Part shown: positions 45,477 to 57,873 of the stretch, piece after piece
Position numbering within the stretch: the first letter of the stretch is position 1
How the letters are laid out: each line of letters begins with the position of its first letter
Origin: Sequoia sempervirens
Lineage: Eukaryota; Streptophyta; Pinopsida; Cupressales; Cupressaceae
NCBI GenBank assembly: GCA_007258455.2
Contig: VDFB02193867.1
Coordinates: 529,224,550-529,288,549, forward strand
Length of the DNA: 64,000 bases
Direction of reading: 5' to 3'
Notes under the pieces: generated by a model
Told to the model about the DNA's origin: nothing
Database searches by the model: none
The model's input: only the letters and a program-made list of their open reading frames with translations
Made by a program: the position numbers and the translations under genes

Positions 45477-47531
45477 ATGTTTTCCAAGAATACTCCAATG
45501 GCAAACTGCTCTGCTTGGACTCTCTTCCCTTTCTTCTCCTTGATCGTCACTCTATTCTCTCATATGGCATGCGCAGGAAACATTAGCTTTGCTTTCCCTC
45601 CCCAAACAGATATCAGAGTAGATTCGGATGCTTACTTTGAAGGGGACAAAATACAACTCACCAGAAATGAAGTCGGTAGTGATTTGAAATGGAGCGTAGG
45701 CTGGGCTACTTACAACAAACCAGTTCCTCTATGGGACAACTCTTCTGGGTCTCTCGCAAGTTTTACATCATATTTGCAGTTCGTTATCCGAAACTCCAGC
45801 CTGAATTCAGCGGATGGACTCACTTTCTTTATTGCCCCTTTCGACTACAAACCACCCGCAAATGCTTCTGGGAAGTGGCTGGGCCTCTTTAACGAAACCA
45901 CAGATGGTAACGTTTCAAATCAAGTAGTGGCCGTCGAGTTCGACACATTCAAGAACAGCTTCGACCCTGATGGTAACCATGTCGGAATAGACGTCAATTC
46001 AGCTGTTTCCGTGGCGAACGTTTCGCTCAGCTCTGAAGGTGAGTTCCTAAACAATACTCTCCAAAATTGGAAAGCTTGGGACGCGTGGGTAGATTACAAT
46101 GGGAGTACAAAGCAGTTACAGGTATTTCTTTTATATAACCCTTCTGCTAATTGCAATAATATTTCTAAACCTAAAAGCCCCATTTTGACTTATCACATAG
46201 ATCTGCGTAGCTATAGTCCGGAGGTGGTCAGGGTTGGCCTCTCCGCCTCCACTGGAAAAGAAATAGAAACCCACACAGTCTCAGCTTGGAATTTTTCTTC
46301 TACATATTCGTGGGAAATCTCCTCTGCTAGGCCGTTACATTCAAGAGCTCCCAATAGTAGAAAGAAAATTATCTGGGTATTCTCCTTAGGCTGTTTCCTG
46401 AGTATCTGGTGCTTATTGCTTATTGGCGGGTGGTCGTATTTAAAACAGATAGAAACGAGACGGGAAAATCAAAGAGATGAGGGAGATATAGAGTTAGACG
46501 AACAGTTTTCTCAAGGCCCACGAAAGTTCTCTTATGCTCAACTCAGCGCAGCTACCCGTAACTTCAGCGACGATGAATTGCTGGGAGAAGGAGGTTTCGG
46601 AGGTGTCTACAGAGGTACCTTGCCTACAACCAATGAGACCGTGGCAATAAAGAGAATATCCCAAGGATCGAGGCAGGGTAAAAAGGAATACATCTCAGAG
46701 GTTACCATAATCAGTAGGCTGAGACACCGTAATCTTGTACGGCTTTTGGGATGGTGCCATGAACAAGGTGATTTGCTTCTTGTTTACGAGTTCCTGCCAA
46801 ATGGAAGTCTGGATAATCACATATTTAATGAAAGCAAGGGCTGTTTGAGTTGGGCTCGAAGGTATAGCATTGCTTGTGGCTTAGCCTGTGCTCTTATTTA
46901 CCTTCATGAGGAGTCGGATCAGCGGGTTGTGCACAGAGATGTGAAGGCCAGCAATGTCTTGCTCGATTCGAATTTCAATCCAAAGCTTGGGGACTTTGGC
47001 TTAGCAAGACTGGTAGAATCTGATCGCGTCGCCTCCCATACGACTGTGGTTGCAGGGACATGTGGGTATTTAGCACCAGAGTGCATGGAAACCGGAAAGG
47101 CCAGTCCAGAGTCAGACGTGTATAGCTTTGGAGCTGTGGCTTTGGAAATTGCCTGCGGAAGGCGACCCATTGATGTTACCCTACATGAACACAATTTCAG
47201 ACTGGTGGCCTGGGTTTGGCATTTGCGTGGGCAAGGGAAAGTTTTGGATGCGGCAGACAAAAAGCTAGAGGGGGATTTCGATAGTGAAGAAATGGAGCGG
47301 CTGTTGCTGGTGGGATTGTTATGTTCGCATCCGGACCCAAAAGCGAGACCGAAGATGACAGAGGTGTTAAAGATCATGAATTTTGACGCTTTATTACCAT
47401 ATGTTCCCCTGTGTTTGCCTGTAGCTGTGTATAGCGACTCTCTTACCTCTAATGGTAGGTCATCGTCGTCTGAGATGCCTACGCCATCCAACTCTCTCTC
47501 CTCGTATTGTCCTGCTTTCGCAATTACCTAA
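45477..47531 (+). CDS. L-type lectin receptor-like serine/threonine kinase (intronless)
   Basis: 684 codons, uninterrupted. Signal peptide 1-33 (hydrophobic WTLFPFFSLIVTLF, cleavage near ACA/G); starting at Met8 would give a tighter signal peptide, so the start is uncertain by seven codons. Legume-type lectin domain about 34-278, with V-A-V-E-F-D-T (E154, D156), N160, D163 and H168 at the metal-binding positions and several N-glycosylation sites. Transmembrane helix about 298-322. Kinase about 363-635: G370-E-G-G-F-G, K392 in V-A-I-K, E408, H486-R-D-V-K with D488, D506-F-G, A533-P-E, so an active RD kinase is predicted. Domain order and length match plant LecRKs, which are usually single-exon; LecRK-IX is the closest class I can suggest. 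It should sit in the plasma membrane and pass extracellular signals to the cytoplasm in defence or stress. It is the only intact host gene here. Confidence 0.95.
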   Translation: MFSKNTPMANCSAWTLFPFFSLIVTLFSHMACAGNISFAFPPQTDIRVDSDAYFEGDKIQLTRNEVGSDLKWSVGWATYNKPVPLWDNSSGSLASFTSYLQFVIRNSSLNSADGLTFFIAPFDYKPPANASGKWLGLFNETTDGNVSNQVVAVEFDTFKNSFDPDGNHVGIDVNSAVSVANVSLSSEGEFLNNTLQNWKAWDAWVDYNGSTKQLQVFLLYNPSANCNNISKPKSPILTYHIDLRSYSPEVVRVGLSASTGKEIETHTVSAWNFSSTYSWEISSARPLHSRAPNSRKKIIWVFSLGCFLSIWCLLLIGGWSYLKQIETRRENQRDEGDIELDEQFSQGPRKFSYAQLSAATRNFSDDELLGEGGFGGVYRGTLPTTNETVAIKRISQGSRQGKKEYISEVTIISRLRHRNLVRLLGWCHEQGDLLLVYEFLPNGSLDNHIFNESKGCLSWARRYSIACGLACALIYLHEESDQRVVHRDVKASNVLLDSNFNPKLGDFGLARLVESDRVASHTTVVAGTCGYLAPECMETGKASPESDVYSFGAVALEIACGRRPIDVTLHEHNFRLVAWVWHLRGQGKVLDAADKKLEGDFDSEEMERLLLVGLLCSHPDPKARPKMTEVLKIMNFDALLPYVPLCLPVAVYSDSLTSNGRSSSSEMPTPSNSLSSYCPAFAIT

Positions 47532-50279
47532 GAGTAAAATTCCAGTCCTCTGTTATCTAATCCAGAACCTCATTGTTCACTTCAAAGTTCATAGATTTAC
47601 TGTTTATGGCATAATGCCGATTTTCCTTTGTGTTCTAGTCATCTCTAACAAGACCCACCAGCGAGTACGGGGTTACGGCTTTTACAATTATTTTTCTTTA
47701 TTTTATTAAGGTAATTATAGTAATCGATACAATTATTTTTATTAGACTACTAAATTTTATTGTTTTTAAGTTTGAATATTTATCTATATATCTTTTAAAC
47801 ATTTCTAGGATAAAAATATCATTTATCTTGGATGTTACTTGAAATCTTATTATAGTCTTTATATGAATGGAGATCCAAAGTTTAAAACCCAGTAAAAATA
47901 TAAAAGCTTGCCTAGTGAGTTAGTATGTTTCTTGATTTGTCATTGAGCTCTAACATCATAAGTGTTGTAATAAGTTAAACATAAACATATTCATCATATA
48001 TTGTACTTAGTGTAAAAAAAATCAATATATTTGTCATACACATTTATCATCTTGCACACAAATTGTTTGATTCATCTTTTGTATAAATTTAAATTTTATA
48101 AATAGATCCATTGTAGATATGTTAAACATTCTATTTGAAACTCTACATCACATCAAAATCCCACAAAAGAAGCTATTAATACATTATTATCTTTCACTTT
48201 TGGATAACTACTAAACAATGCATGTACATGAGAACAATGCATGCATTCTAATAGAATAAAGGAGGTCAAATTTTTCCATTATGTTTTTCAAAGATAAGTA
48301 AGTACACATTTTGTTGTTATGATAAAAGAAATCATAGAAATTTTTCTTTTGCTAGTTAGTTCACATTGACATTTATAGTCAAAATAACAAGGAGTAGTAG
48401 GAATTTAAATTAAATAAAAAAATAATGGTATATTTAAAAATATGTTCTTTATAGTTTCATTTAGGAAGATACTTCAACATTTCATACAATCTATTTTCAA
48501 CGAAATATGTTATGCATGTTTTAATCTATGATCTGTATATTTTCATTATTATTAAGGAAACTTGAATATAATTTTCTTTGATTTTTTTAATGTTAAGATG
48601 AAATTTGGGTAGGAAAAATAATAAATTATGTTATTTATTCAAACTTTTAATACATATACAAAAATTAGCATAATTTGTGTTTATATGTGTTTGTAGTAAA
48701 TATGGGTTAGTACTCGAGGAACCACAAAAATATTATCTGAGAGTAGATTATAGTAATCTTTGATTCAGCAAAAAAATAAAATTAAAGAGGCTTTCTTTTT
48801 TTATTTTTAATAGATTAAACAATTACAATCAAGTCATAAGATTATTCAAAGTAGGTTTTCAAGTCATTAGGTGTGTTCTTTTATAAAGGTCTTTTTTCTT
48901 CTTTTTATTCCTTTCCTCCATTTAATATTGCTTTGGAGGAGACTTAACAATATCAGCATTATTAATTCTTGGTCAATCAAAATTACCTTTTAAAACTTCT
49001 ATATGTGCAAACAACTTATCTTCAAGGCTCTTCAAACCAAGAAAGTCATTAACCCACATGGTTTTCTCAACCATACATGAAGCCTTCCGAAAGATTGATA
49101 TTGAGCAAGGATCCTCTAATAGGGGAGAGTGAATAACATATCAAACATTCCTAATCATATCCAAACATTTCATGGAATAAAAACTAGAATATTTTTCCCA
49201 CTTCCAAGGACGCAATATAATGGTTGTGGGATTCAAGCCCAACCTGGACTAAATAGGTTTATATAATTCAATGCTTGGATTTTTAATGAGGTAGGATGCG
49301 TATGTGTAAATCTTTTTATGAATCAATATTTTTTTCATAATCCATTAGTTGCCTCCAATTTTTATTGCTAACCTCAAAAGAAATTTGTTTTAAGAACCCC
49401 TTCATAAGATCCTAATGTTATATATGGATGACACAAATTTAATAGGAGAGCCTAGCCTTGATAAAGAATTGAGGTCACATTTTATATATGATTCTATGCC
49501 ACCACTATTACATGATGACAAGCATGATTATAAGTTTTTCATACTAATATTAGTCAATCTTAAAATATTGAATGTGGAGTTTGTCTAGAGGGGGTTGAGC
49601 GACATGTCTTAAATTTGAAGGAGAGGAAAAACAAGTAGAAAGTTCCCTACTCTCCAAGATCAAACCATTAACCTTCTCATAGTCATGTTCAACTCTTTAC
49701 AAATTTATACTTAATAAAGACACAACTTCAAATACACAATATTTAAAATCTCTCATAATATAAACACTGATAACCTTTCTAAAATGATTGAATAAATCAA
49801 ATAAATTTTAGCAAACAAAAAATATCTTCCATCTACATTAATTACGTGTTAAAATTTCGAAGACATTAAAAATTAAAAAAATTAATTTAATCAATATTAG
49901 TAATAAATTATAATATATTCTAAAATACCTAATTAATTTATGATATTTGCAATGAATATTATTAATAATTTAAGAAAATGAAAAATATAGAAAAAGGAAA
50001 AAGAAAGTTAAAACAGAGAACATTTATAAATAAAAATAAATAAAATAAATATCACCGAAGTTTTCGCAAGGAGAAAATGAACAATACGCATGCGGGGAAA
50101 ACATTCACGAGAACGAAGAAACTGAGTTGTATTTATAAAACAAACATTTTGCTGGAAATGTAAAATAAAGGATGGGAAACAAAAGCAAACAGAATACTAA
50201 AATATTCAAATACAGTTAACAACCAGAATTCAGAAAACCAACAAAGTTCAGTCTTCATAAAGTTAAGATACAGTCAACA
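47532..50279. other. AT-rich intergenic region
   Basis: 2.7 kb without credible genes, RNA genes or repeat termini. The first 200 bp would contain the receptor kinase 3' UTR. No canonical AATAAA is obvious. Confidence 0.6.
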
Positions 50280-50516
50280 ATGAATGCTTCGGTCCGTCAA
50301 AGACTTGTGGAACTTCCATTCTCAAAAGTGAAAGTTGCTTTTAATATGATTAAAAAGCATTACGGTCTGCTAGGTGTCTCATTCGACGATGACTACCACT
50401 CTCGAGCAACTACTTTTTACAGTCAATTCCGTGTGGAAATAGGCACCCCACCATTTTCCACCAGATTTCCACCAGATTTCCACAGAAAAGACGTTGGATG
50501 GAACGCGGGAGAGTAG
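50280..50516 (+). CDS. Orphan 78-codon open frame
   Basis: Less AT-rich than its surroundings, ATG to TAG. The product is basic at first with no recognised motif. A short direct repeat (CACCAGATTTC twice near 50458-50480) lies near the end. It could be a small gene, an exon relic or chance; I favour a relic. Confidence 0.2.
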   Translation: MNASVRQRLVELPFSKVKVAFNMIKKHYGLLGVSFDDDYHSRATTFYSQFRVEIGTPPFSTRFPPDFHRKDVGWNAGE

Positions 50517-51389
50517 TGCAATTTTCGATGCTAGTTTTGTTTTCTTGGATAATTTTAAATTATTTATAAAATTATTTTATTATTTCATATATGAGTATTA
50601 TTTTATGTCAATATATTTTCGGTTAAGAAGTTAAGAAGTTAAGGATTAAGAGATATTTATTCTATTAAAATTTTTTGAAATACAATATTAATTTTTTAAA
50701 ATTAATTATAATTCACACTTAAAATGTGGAATGATAGTCAATAGAAATCCATTATAGGCTTGAAGCTATCTTTGATACATCTAATATAATCACAATCTTA
50801 AAATCCTAATGAACCTTTATGATCAATCATACATTGGCATATAAATATGTGTTAAAGAAAACTTATGAATATACAAGAATTTATCATTCAAGTCAACAAA
50901 TTGTTATCACTCAAAACTCTAAATTGTTCACAAATAGTCAATAAATACTAAATAATTTCTGAGACATAATTTAAACTATAAACTAATATCATTATTTTTT
51001 TAATATAATCCATGATGTCATACTTATTCCAAAAGTAATCTTCAACCCAAGAATGTATAATAATCAATCATATATGCATTACAATATCTTACCCAAATCT
51101 TCTAATTTTAACTGGTGAAAAGCCCCACTACATAATTATACCAATAGCCCCACTATATAATTATACCAATTTTGACTTAAATAAATAAATGTGGTGCAGC
51201 AGTTTGAAGCTAAAACATACCAAAATTGAAGAGACAAGAAAATACCAAAGTAAACAGTAGAATATTTGATACCTAAGACAATGTTTCCAATGATGAATTC
51301 TACTTTCTATTAGGTTAAGAGCTATGGGTAACAAATAGAAGAATTGTTTGACAAATCAAAATAACCATGAAAGACAATCCTCTAGGATA
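50517..51389. other. AT-rich intergenic region with 25-bp tandem duplication
   Basis: No genes. AGCCCCACTACATAATTATA plus CCAAT (51121-51145) is repeated at 51146-51170 with one mismatch. Confidence 0.6.
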
Positions 51390-51807
51390 GGGGAGAGGGG
51401 TCCATAGTGGAGCAACCTAACTTCATGTTTCTCAAAATCTTATGTGGAAATTTTAAATCACTCCTAATTTTATACAATAGTTTATTTGGCAACTAATGTG
51501 CTTCTATATTTCATTTTAGAGCCACATCATCAAATATGATGTCACATTAGCATGCTTTTTGTTGAGGTGTCCAAAAAGACCCCAAAAAAAAGTGAGACTA
51601 TAGTGGTGCACTAAGTCATGTTTTATTGGTGCACTAAGTCATGTTTTATTGGTGTGCTGATGTGACATCACATGATTTGTCACTTTGTGTACTTTATGGA
51701 TAAAAAGTGTTTTGCAATTGGATATTAAAGTGCTCCACTATGGGGCCCACTGAAGACTACTTATATCCCCACTATTAGACCCTGCTTCATTATGAGCCCC
51801 TCTCCCT
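51390..51807. mobile_element. MITE-like element, 418 bp
   Basis: Ends are inverted repeats matching at 20 of 25 positions, all five differences transitions: GGGGAGAGGGGTCCATAG... on the left against complement AGGGAGAGGGGCTCATAA... on the right. TA lies on both sides (51388-51389, 51808-51809), the Tc1/mariner-type duplication. CCATAGTGGAGCA (51402-51414) has an exact inverted copy at 51731-51743. A 23-bp unit is tandemly duplicated inside (51605-51650). No coding capacity. Confidence 0.6.
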
Positions 51808-53310
51808 TAATTTAATACACTTATTCGGAGATATGATTACAAAAAAAGCTTAGTCTGAGAATCTGCCCTCGGCTGATGCCTTTATCCATGACGTTTTACA
51901 TGCTGTTTCTTCCCTTTTTCTAATCTATCTTTTACTTTGATAGTATAGAGAAAGTTTACATTGTATCTATTTACAATAAAACATAAACAAAAAGGATGGA
52001 CGGTCATAGAATTACAGTGCGTGTAGATAATCAACTACAGTAGAATTTATTGGTACCTTCCTTGTCCATTAAAAAAATGCGTTTTCTTTGTGACCACTAT
52101 TGAGGATCCATTAGAGGTTTATAATACTTTATACTTTCTGATCATGTCACTCAGGTGTTCTTTTAGTAAGAAATCTGATCATTCCACGTGAAAAAAGCAA
52201 ACAGATAGTGGAAAAGTGGATTTAAATAGGACCTCAGTCGTTCAAGCAGGGTTGTGCAGTAGTATAGAAGAATTTAGCTTTAAGATTTGACCATAAGATA
52301 TTTATTACACATTCTAAACGAATTGTATTATTTTTTAATAAACTAGCAAGTTATGAGTTTAATGTCCATGGCAATTTAGGTGATTGTAAAATCATTAATC
52401 ATGTGCTCAAAATACGAAAAAATCAAAGGCTTCTTTGAGATTTTTACTGTGGATAATCTATCTAATCAATAAATAGTCAGTGAATTGTTGACTGTGAATT
52501 TACCATATGCCACATCTATGATAACTTGATGGTTCATATTCCTTAGCTATATAAATTTTGATATTTGTAAGACCAAGATCATTGAAATCAAAAGTCCATC
52601 CAAGAAAGATCAAAATACAAAACAAATAGAAAACTTATCCAGATGTGAAAGCAGTGAAAACAAGAATACTAACAAGCAGGCATGCCTACCATGTTTTGAG
52701 CATATATTTAGCCATAACCCAATTACTATACATTCATTAGAAAATATTGTAGCCTATATGGAAAAAGCCTTAAGGAACAATTATTTTAAAAATGGAGATA
52801 TACTTTTACCTTCAAAAATCATCTCATCCTATACACAACTCTTAGGAATTTTTTTACCTTAAAGCTGTCTATGATAAGATCTCTAGGTCATCTAAAGTGT
52901 TTAATGGTGGATGGCACAACAAATGGGTAGGGATCAAATAGGCTGAGATCCAGAAAGGATGCTCCCAAGAATTTGTCCCTATATAACTTGGAGTTCTGCA
53001 TATACATTACCCATAACTTGTTGTTCTGTAAATGTAATACACATAACTCGGCTTCCCTTGAAATACCATTGAGGTACAAGTTTCATGGCTTGTCAAAAAC
53101 TCGTTGTATTGATATAGTTAATAGTAATCCTATTTTATAGAGTAGATTTAGGAGGAGACCATCAATTCTCAAGAATGCAGAATAGTAATATTTTTGGGAA
53201 CTCACAGGGCTAACAAAAAGGAGTAGAAGAGGATAAACAAGCATGGCAATTTCCACTAGCTAAATGAAACAGACATATTGGCAAAAATGAAAGGCAGTTT
53301 CTAAAACAGT
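51808..53310. other. AT-rich intergenic region
   Basis: No supported genes or repeats before the Copia LTR. Confidence 0.55.
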
Positions 53311-53616
53311 TGTGTTGACACCTTTCTATTATATCATTGGTATAACAAAGTTGCTAATGACTGTAACAAGGTTTAGATATTTTAAAGAAACCAATCATAA
53401 CATAGAGATGTATGTGGTTCGGTCGTAGCCTACGTCCACGAAGAAGGGAGAGTGATTGTTATTCATAGTTGTGTGTCTGAAGATTACAACGCCTCTACAT
53501 ATAAAGAGATACAACAGCCTTAATTAGTAGGCACAGATTAAGACGAATCCCACAATTTGTGCACTCTCCAGCACAGATAGATAGAACCAAATCCCTTAAA
53601 TCTCTCTTCTCCAACA
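53311..53616 (-). repeat. Copia-1 3' LTR
   Basis: About 305 bp. Element sense: polypurine GAGGGGGAG, then TGTTGGAGAAGAGAG..., ending GGTGTCAACA (plus-strand TGTTGACACC near 53313). Contains the ACATACATCTCT segment. No second copy in the window. Confidence 0.7.
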
Positions 53617-54530
53617 CTCCCCCTCAAGTTGGTGTGAAAATGTCAATAGAGCCCAACTTGGACAATACTTCTTGAAACTTGAGAGCTGGAAGACCTTTTG
53701 TAAATATATCTGCCAATTGCTGAGTTGTAGGGACAAAGGTTGTGTAGATGACATTGGCTTGCACATTCTCTCGAACAAAATGGCAGTCAACTTTAATATG
53801 TTTAGTGCGCTCATGAAATACTGGATTTGAAGCGATATGCATAGCAGCCTGATTATCACAGAATAATTGAGTTGGTAGAGATGAACCATAACCAAGGTCC
53901 TACAACAGAGCTCGAAGCCATATAATTTCACTGGTAGTTGATGCCATCGCTCTATATTCTGCTTCAGCACTTGAACGAGCAACAACACTCTATTTTTTAC
54001 TTTTCCATGTGACCAAGTTACCTCCAACAAAGGTACAATATCCAGTTGTAGACCTTCGATCAATGGGAGATCCTGCCCAATCAACATCAGTATAGGCAGT
54101 AATAGAACTATGACTAGTCTTACGCATCCATATACCTCTGCCTAGGGATCCTTTCAGATACTGTAAAATTCTAGTGATGGCCTGCATATGTTGAGCCTTG
54201 GGAGCATGCATGAAATGACTTACCAAACTCACTACATAAGAAAGGTCAGGTCGAGTAATGGTTAAATAGATTAGCCTACCAACCAACCTTTGAAACTGAC
54301 CAATATCAGATAACAATGTACCAGTATCATCCAATTTTCCTCCGCTATCCGTTGGCGTATCTGATGGTTTGATTCCCAATTTACCAGTTTCTTGTAACAA
54401 ATCCAACACATACTTTCATTGATTAACAAAGATGTCGTTTTTGGAGTAGGCAACTTCTAATCCTAGAAAGTACTTCAAAGTTCCCAAATCTTTAATTGCA
54501 AATCTATTGTGTAGTAGAATTTTTAGCTTA
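53617..54530 (-). pseudogene. Copia-1 reverse transcriptase end and RNase H
   Basis: Element sense: R-F-A-I-K-D-L-G-T-L-K-Y-F-L-G-L-E-V (RT connection), K-P-S-D-T-P, R-L-V-G-R-L-I-Y-L-T-I-T-R-P-D-L-S-Y, V-D-W-A-G-S-P-I-D-R-R-S-T-T-G-Y and W-K-S-K-K (RNase H), then A-D-I-F-T-K-G-L-P at the C-terminus. Stops follow F-V-N-Q (near 54416) and W-K-S-K-K (near 53990), with a further frame break. All sequence upstream of the RT connection is missing; at about 54530 plus-strand Copia gag begins instead. Confidence 0.85.
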
Positions 54531-55493
54531 GAACTCACTCTTGAAATTGTTGCAGCCCAACAAGGTGAGAAAACCTTTAGTGAACACCTTGGGAATCTTA
54601 AAAAATTGTGGGACGAATTGAACCTGTATCGTCCACATACCACTAATGCCCAAACTCTTTTGAAACGAGCTGAGGAGGATAAAATTTTCTCACTACTTCG
54701 TAGCCTGAAGCCTGAATATGAATACATAAGGTGCAATCTTCTGATGGATGCCACATTACCCACTCTTGCTGGTGTTTGTGCTATTATTCAGTGAGAGGAA
54801 ACTCGAAGAAAGACTATGAGCTCAGAATCCAAAACTTCAACGGAGAAGATTGAATCTAATGTCCTTTTGGCTGAAAAGGATGATAAAAGAAAGCCTCACT
54901 TTTTCGACAAAAATAGGAATGTTTCTCGCTACAAGGATAAGAAGGAACTCTATCAATGTGATCACTGCAAGAAAACTGGGAATACCAAGGATCGTTGTTG
55001 GGAATTACATCCACATCTCAAATCTGAATATAAGGGTCGGAAGGATCATGCTGCTGTAGCCGAGACTTCTTTTTCAATCAATCAGTTGGGTCATCTTCTT
55101 CAACAACTTAGTAAGACTATCTCTTCTGGCAACAGTCCGTCCACTTCCTCTCATGTGTCAGGTAATCTTCATGCTTATCTTACTTCTAATTCCAAAATTA
55201 ATTCTTGGATTATTGATTCCGGAGCTACAGATCATATGGCTAATAGTCCTTCTTCAGTAACCAATTTTATTCCGAAAACTGATAAGCATGATATCTCTGT
55301 TGCAAATGGAACTACTGTTTCAGCCTTAGGAAGTGGTAAAATTAGTTTCTTTTCTCATAATGCTCCATCTGATGCTCTAGTTGTTCCATCCTTCCCTGTT
55401 CAACTTATGTCTATTGGAAAAATTACTAATTCTTTAAATTGTGATGTCATATTTTCTCCAACATATTTATTTATCTTAGTGTTAAATAAATAA
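54531..55493 (+). pseudogene. Copia gag-protease fragment, inverted relative to Copia-1
   Basis: One frame with a TGA at 54792-54794. Gag (UBN2-like): F-S-E-H-L-G-N-L-K-K-L-W-D-E-L-N-x-Y-R-P and S-L-L-R-S-L-K-P-E-Y-E-Y-I-R. Zinc knuckle Q-C-D-H-C-K-K-T-G-N-T-K-D-R-C, where Asn replaces the zinc-binding His. Protease W-I-I-D-S-G-A-T-D-H-M (D-S-G-A at 55215-55226). Both ends are truncated: the Gag N-terminus is missing and the frame ends before GAG-pre-integrase. Confidence 0.85.
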
Positions 55494-57520
55494 TATTTCT
55501 TCCTAATTCACTGACTTCACATGTATATTTGTCAATAGGTAATGGTGCGTCTAAGATAGTGCCAATAATAGTGGATATTTTTTTAATAGCATTAATTATA
55601 TTAGTTTAAAGTAATTAAAAGTGTTATTAAATTATACAATTAATAAAATTTGTGATTGATAATAGAAAAATCAAAGATAGATGTACTTATTTATAAATGT
55701 TCTAATTCGCGTAACTAGTCTTTTACATTCAACTTTTTGTATCTCACATAAATTTACAAGTGTGATAGTATATTTTTGTCCTTTTTTAATGATAAAAAAT
55801 ATTATTTTTATCTTTTGTTTGCATTATTTTATTTTTAAATAGCCAACAAAATAGTTTAACTAACAAAGATATTGATTTTAAAATGTTATTTTATTATTTT
55901 ATTCCGAAATTAATTATGAAGATAATGCTACTAATGAAGAAATCTTATTTTTTAAAGATGCAATTTCAAATCAAGATAAATTAAAAGAATTATAAAAGTG
56001 AGGATGAATACTTAGATTAAAAAAAAAATTACTATTTAATTTTAATCACTTAAAGTAATCTATCAAAAATTAGTTTCATCAATTATTTTATATATTACTT
56101 TATTTTTATTTTTATTTGTTTGTATTTTATTTTACATGAATATATTTATTTTAGATATTATAATATTATCATCATTATTTAATAATCATTTATTAGTATC
56201 TTCATCTCATAATCAATTATTATTACCTTTTTCAATATTCAACAAATTATTTTTATTAATAAATATATATATATTTCATATTCATAATTACTTTGAATAT
56301 TAGTTATAAAGTTTTAAAAGTTTCAAAAGGAAGGGGTCATGAAAAAAGGTAGCAATTGTATTTGGTGGGATATTTATATTAGCCCATGTGTAGGAAAGTT
56401 ACAACTAAGTTCTCTATGGGTGGTTACATGGATCAATTGCCTAGTAACATGTGACACATAATGACATCATTTATGGACCCCATTGTTTATTCATGGGTTG
56501 TATTTTCTTGAGGTACATATTTTGGCTTGCTACTCATCAACTTTGGCAATTGTGAGCTTGATCCTTTCATAGTGGCATGTACCTCTTTACTAATAGTGAA
56601 TCAATGAATATCATGTGGTGCAAGAATATTTAGTGAGGCACCTCATTGATTCTCAACCTAATGAATTTCAAATAATATTACGTGTTCTAATTAGTGGTGA
56701 GAAAATCTAGGCTCTTATTGAATAGTTGCTAAGAGGGCCTCAACAACTAATTTTCTAGGTACATAAATTCTTTTAATTATCACAAATAGCCATTAGATGT
56801 AAGTCACCTCAATGTGCCTAGTTGCATTGCTTCTAATTTTTGAATTGATTAGTAATCATGCATGTGGATTGTTCAATTACATTTCACTTGCCATTGTATA
56901 TAGTTTTTCTTTGTGTAAGGAATGTTATGAATCAAGAGGTTGTGCATGTAGACAATTATTCTTTTTTCTTGGAATGCACTATGTAGATTTTATTTAGTCT
57001 AGTGGTGTAAATTATGATGATGGTTACCCTCTACAAACACCATTTTCATGTTTCTTTAGTCATTTCTTATGTATCCTAGATTTAGGATTTCATCCCTTCT
57101 ACTAGTAGCAATACCCTTCTACTAGTAGCAATAATAACTTGATGTCTAAGGTGTATTTTTTATCATGATATTCATAGTAACCATATTTTTATATATGTTT
57201 CCATTTCCACTGTTGCATCACAATAGGTATATTTATAGAAATTATTTATTTCTATGAATGAATTTAATCAAAATCCTAGATGCTATTTTCTTTGGTCATT
57301 ATTAGAGTAAGTTTGATATGAGAAACATGTTGGCAACCACTTTGGTAATATATGGTACATTTATTTGTCAACTTACATGTGTGTCCCTTATTCCTATCTA
57401 GAATTACTTGCAAGCTATATGGTAAAGGGGTTTCATACTATCAATGATAACTTATAGGGTTAAATTTAATATGCATAGAGGATTATTCAACACTAATGCA
57501 AAATATCACACAAGAAAAGG
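55494..57520. other. AT-rich intergenic region with 20-bp tandem duplication
   Basis: No genes. CCCTTCTACTAGTAGCAATA occurs twice in tandem at 57094-57113 and 57114-57133. Confidence 0.6.
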
Positions 57521-57873
57521 TGTGTTAGAATTGGCTAAATTTCCACCCAAGATCTAGAGGCCAAATGGAAAGTACAAAGAGATCAATATGCAATGCTCAA
57601 GATTGCAATGAAATTGAATATCCAAGAACTCTTGATTTACAAATTAGAACCCCTTGGTTATATAGCCAATGTGATACATAGGATCAGAAAATATCCTAAC
57701 AAGTGTCTTAATCCTATGACATGAGACAACTAACTTGACAAAAAAGTCAAAAAGAAAAAATCTAAACATGACAACTAAGTCTTCTAGAAATAATCTTATG
57801 ACTTAAGTAAACTTAACATATGAATAAGCCCCCTAGTAAGAATTATCTAGTACAAGACTTATTCACACCAACA
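57521..57873 (-). repeat. Copia-2 3' LTR
   Basis: About 350 bp. Element sense: polypurine AAGAGGGG, then TGTTGGTGTGAATAAG; includes GGCTATATAACC as a TATA candidate; ends near TTCTAACA or TTCTAACACA. No partner LTR found upstream of the gag. Confidence 0.6.

Noticed and set aside
45121..45504. 127-codon minus-strand frame just upstream of the receptor kinase
   Set aside because: It overlaps the likely promoter and start of the kinase, with no motif or homologue that I recognise.
46919..47491. 190-codon minus-strand frame inside the receptor kinase
   Set aside because: It is the antisense of conserved kinase codons, a common artefact of GC-richer coding DNA.
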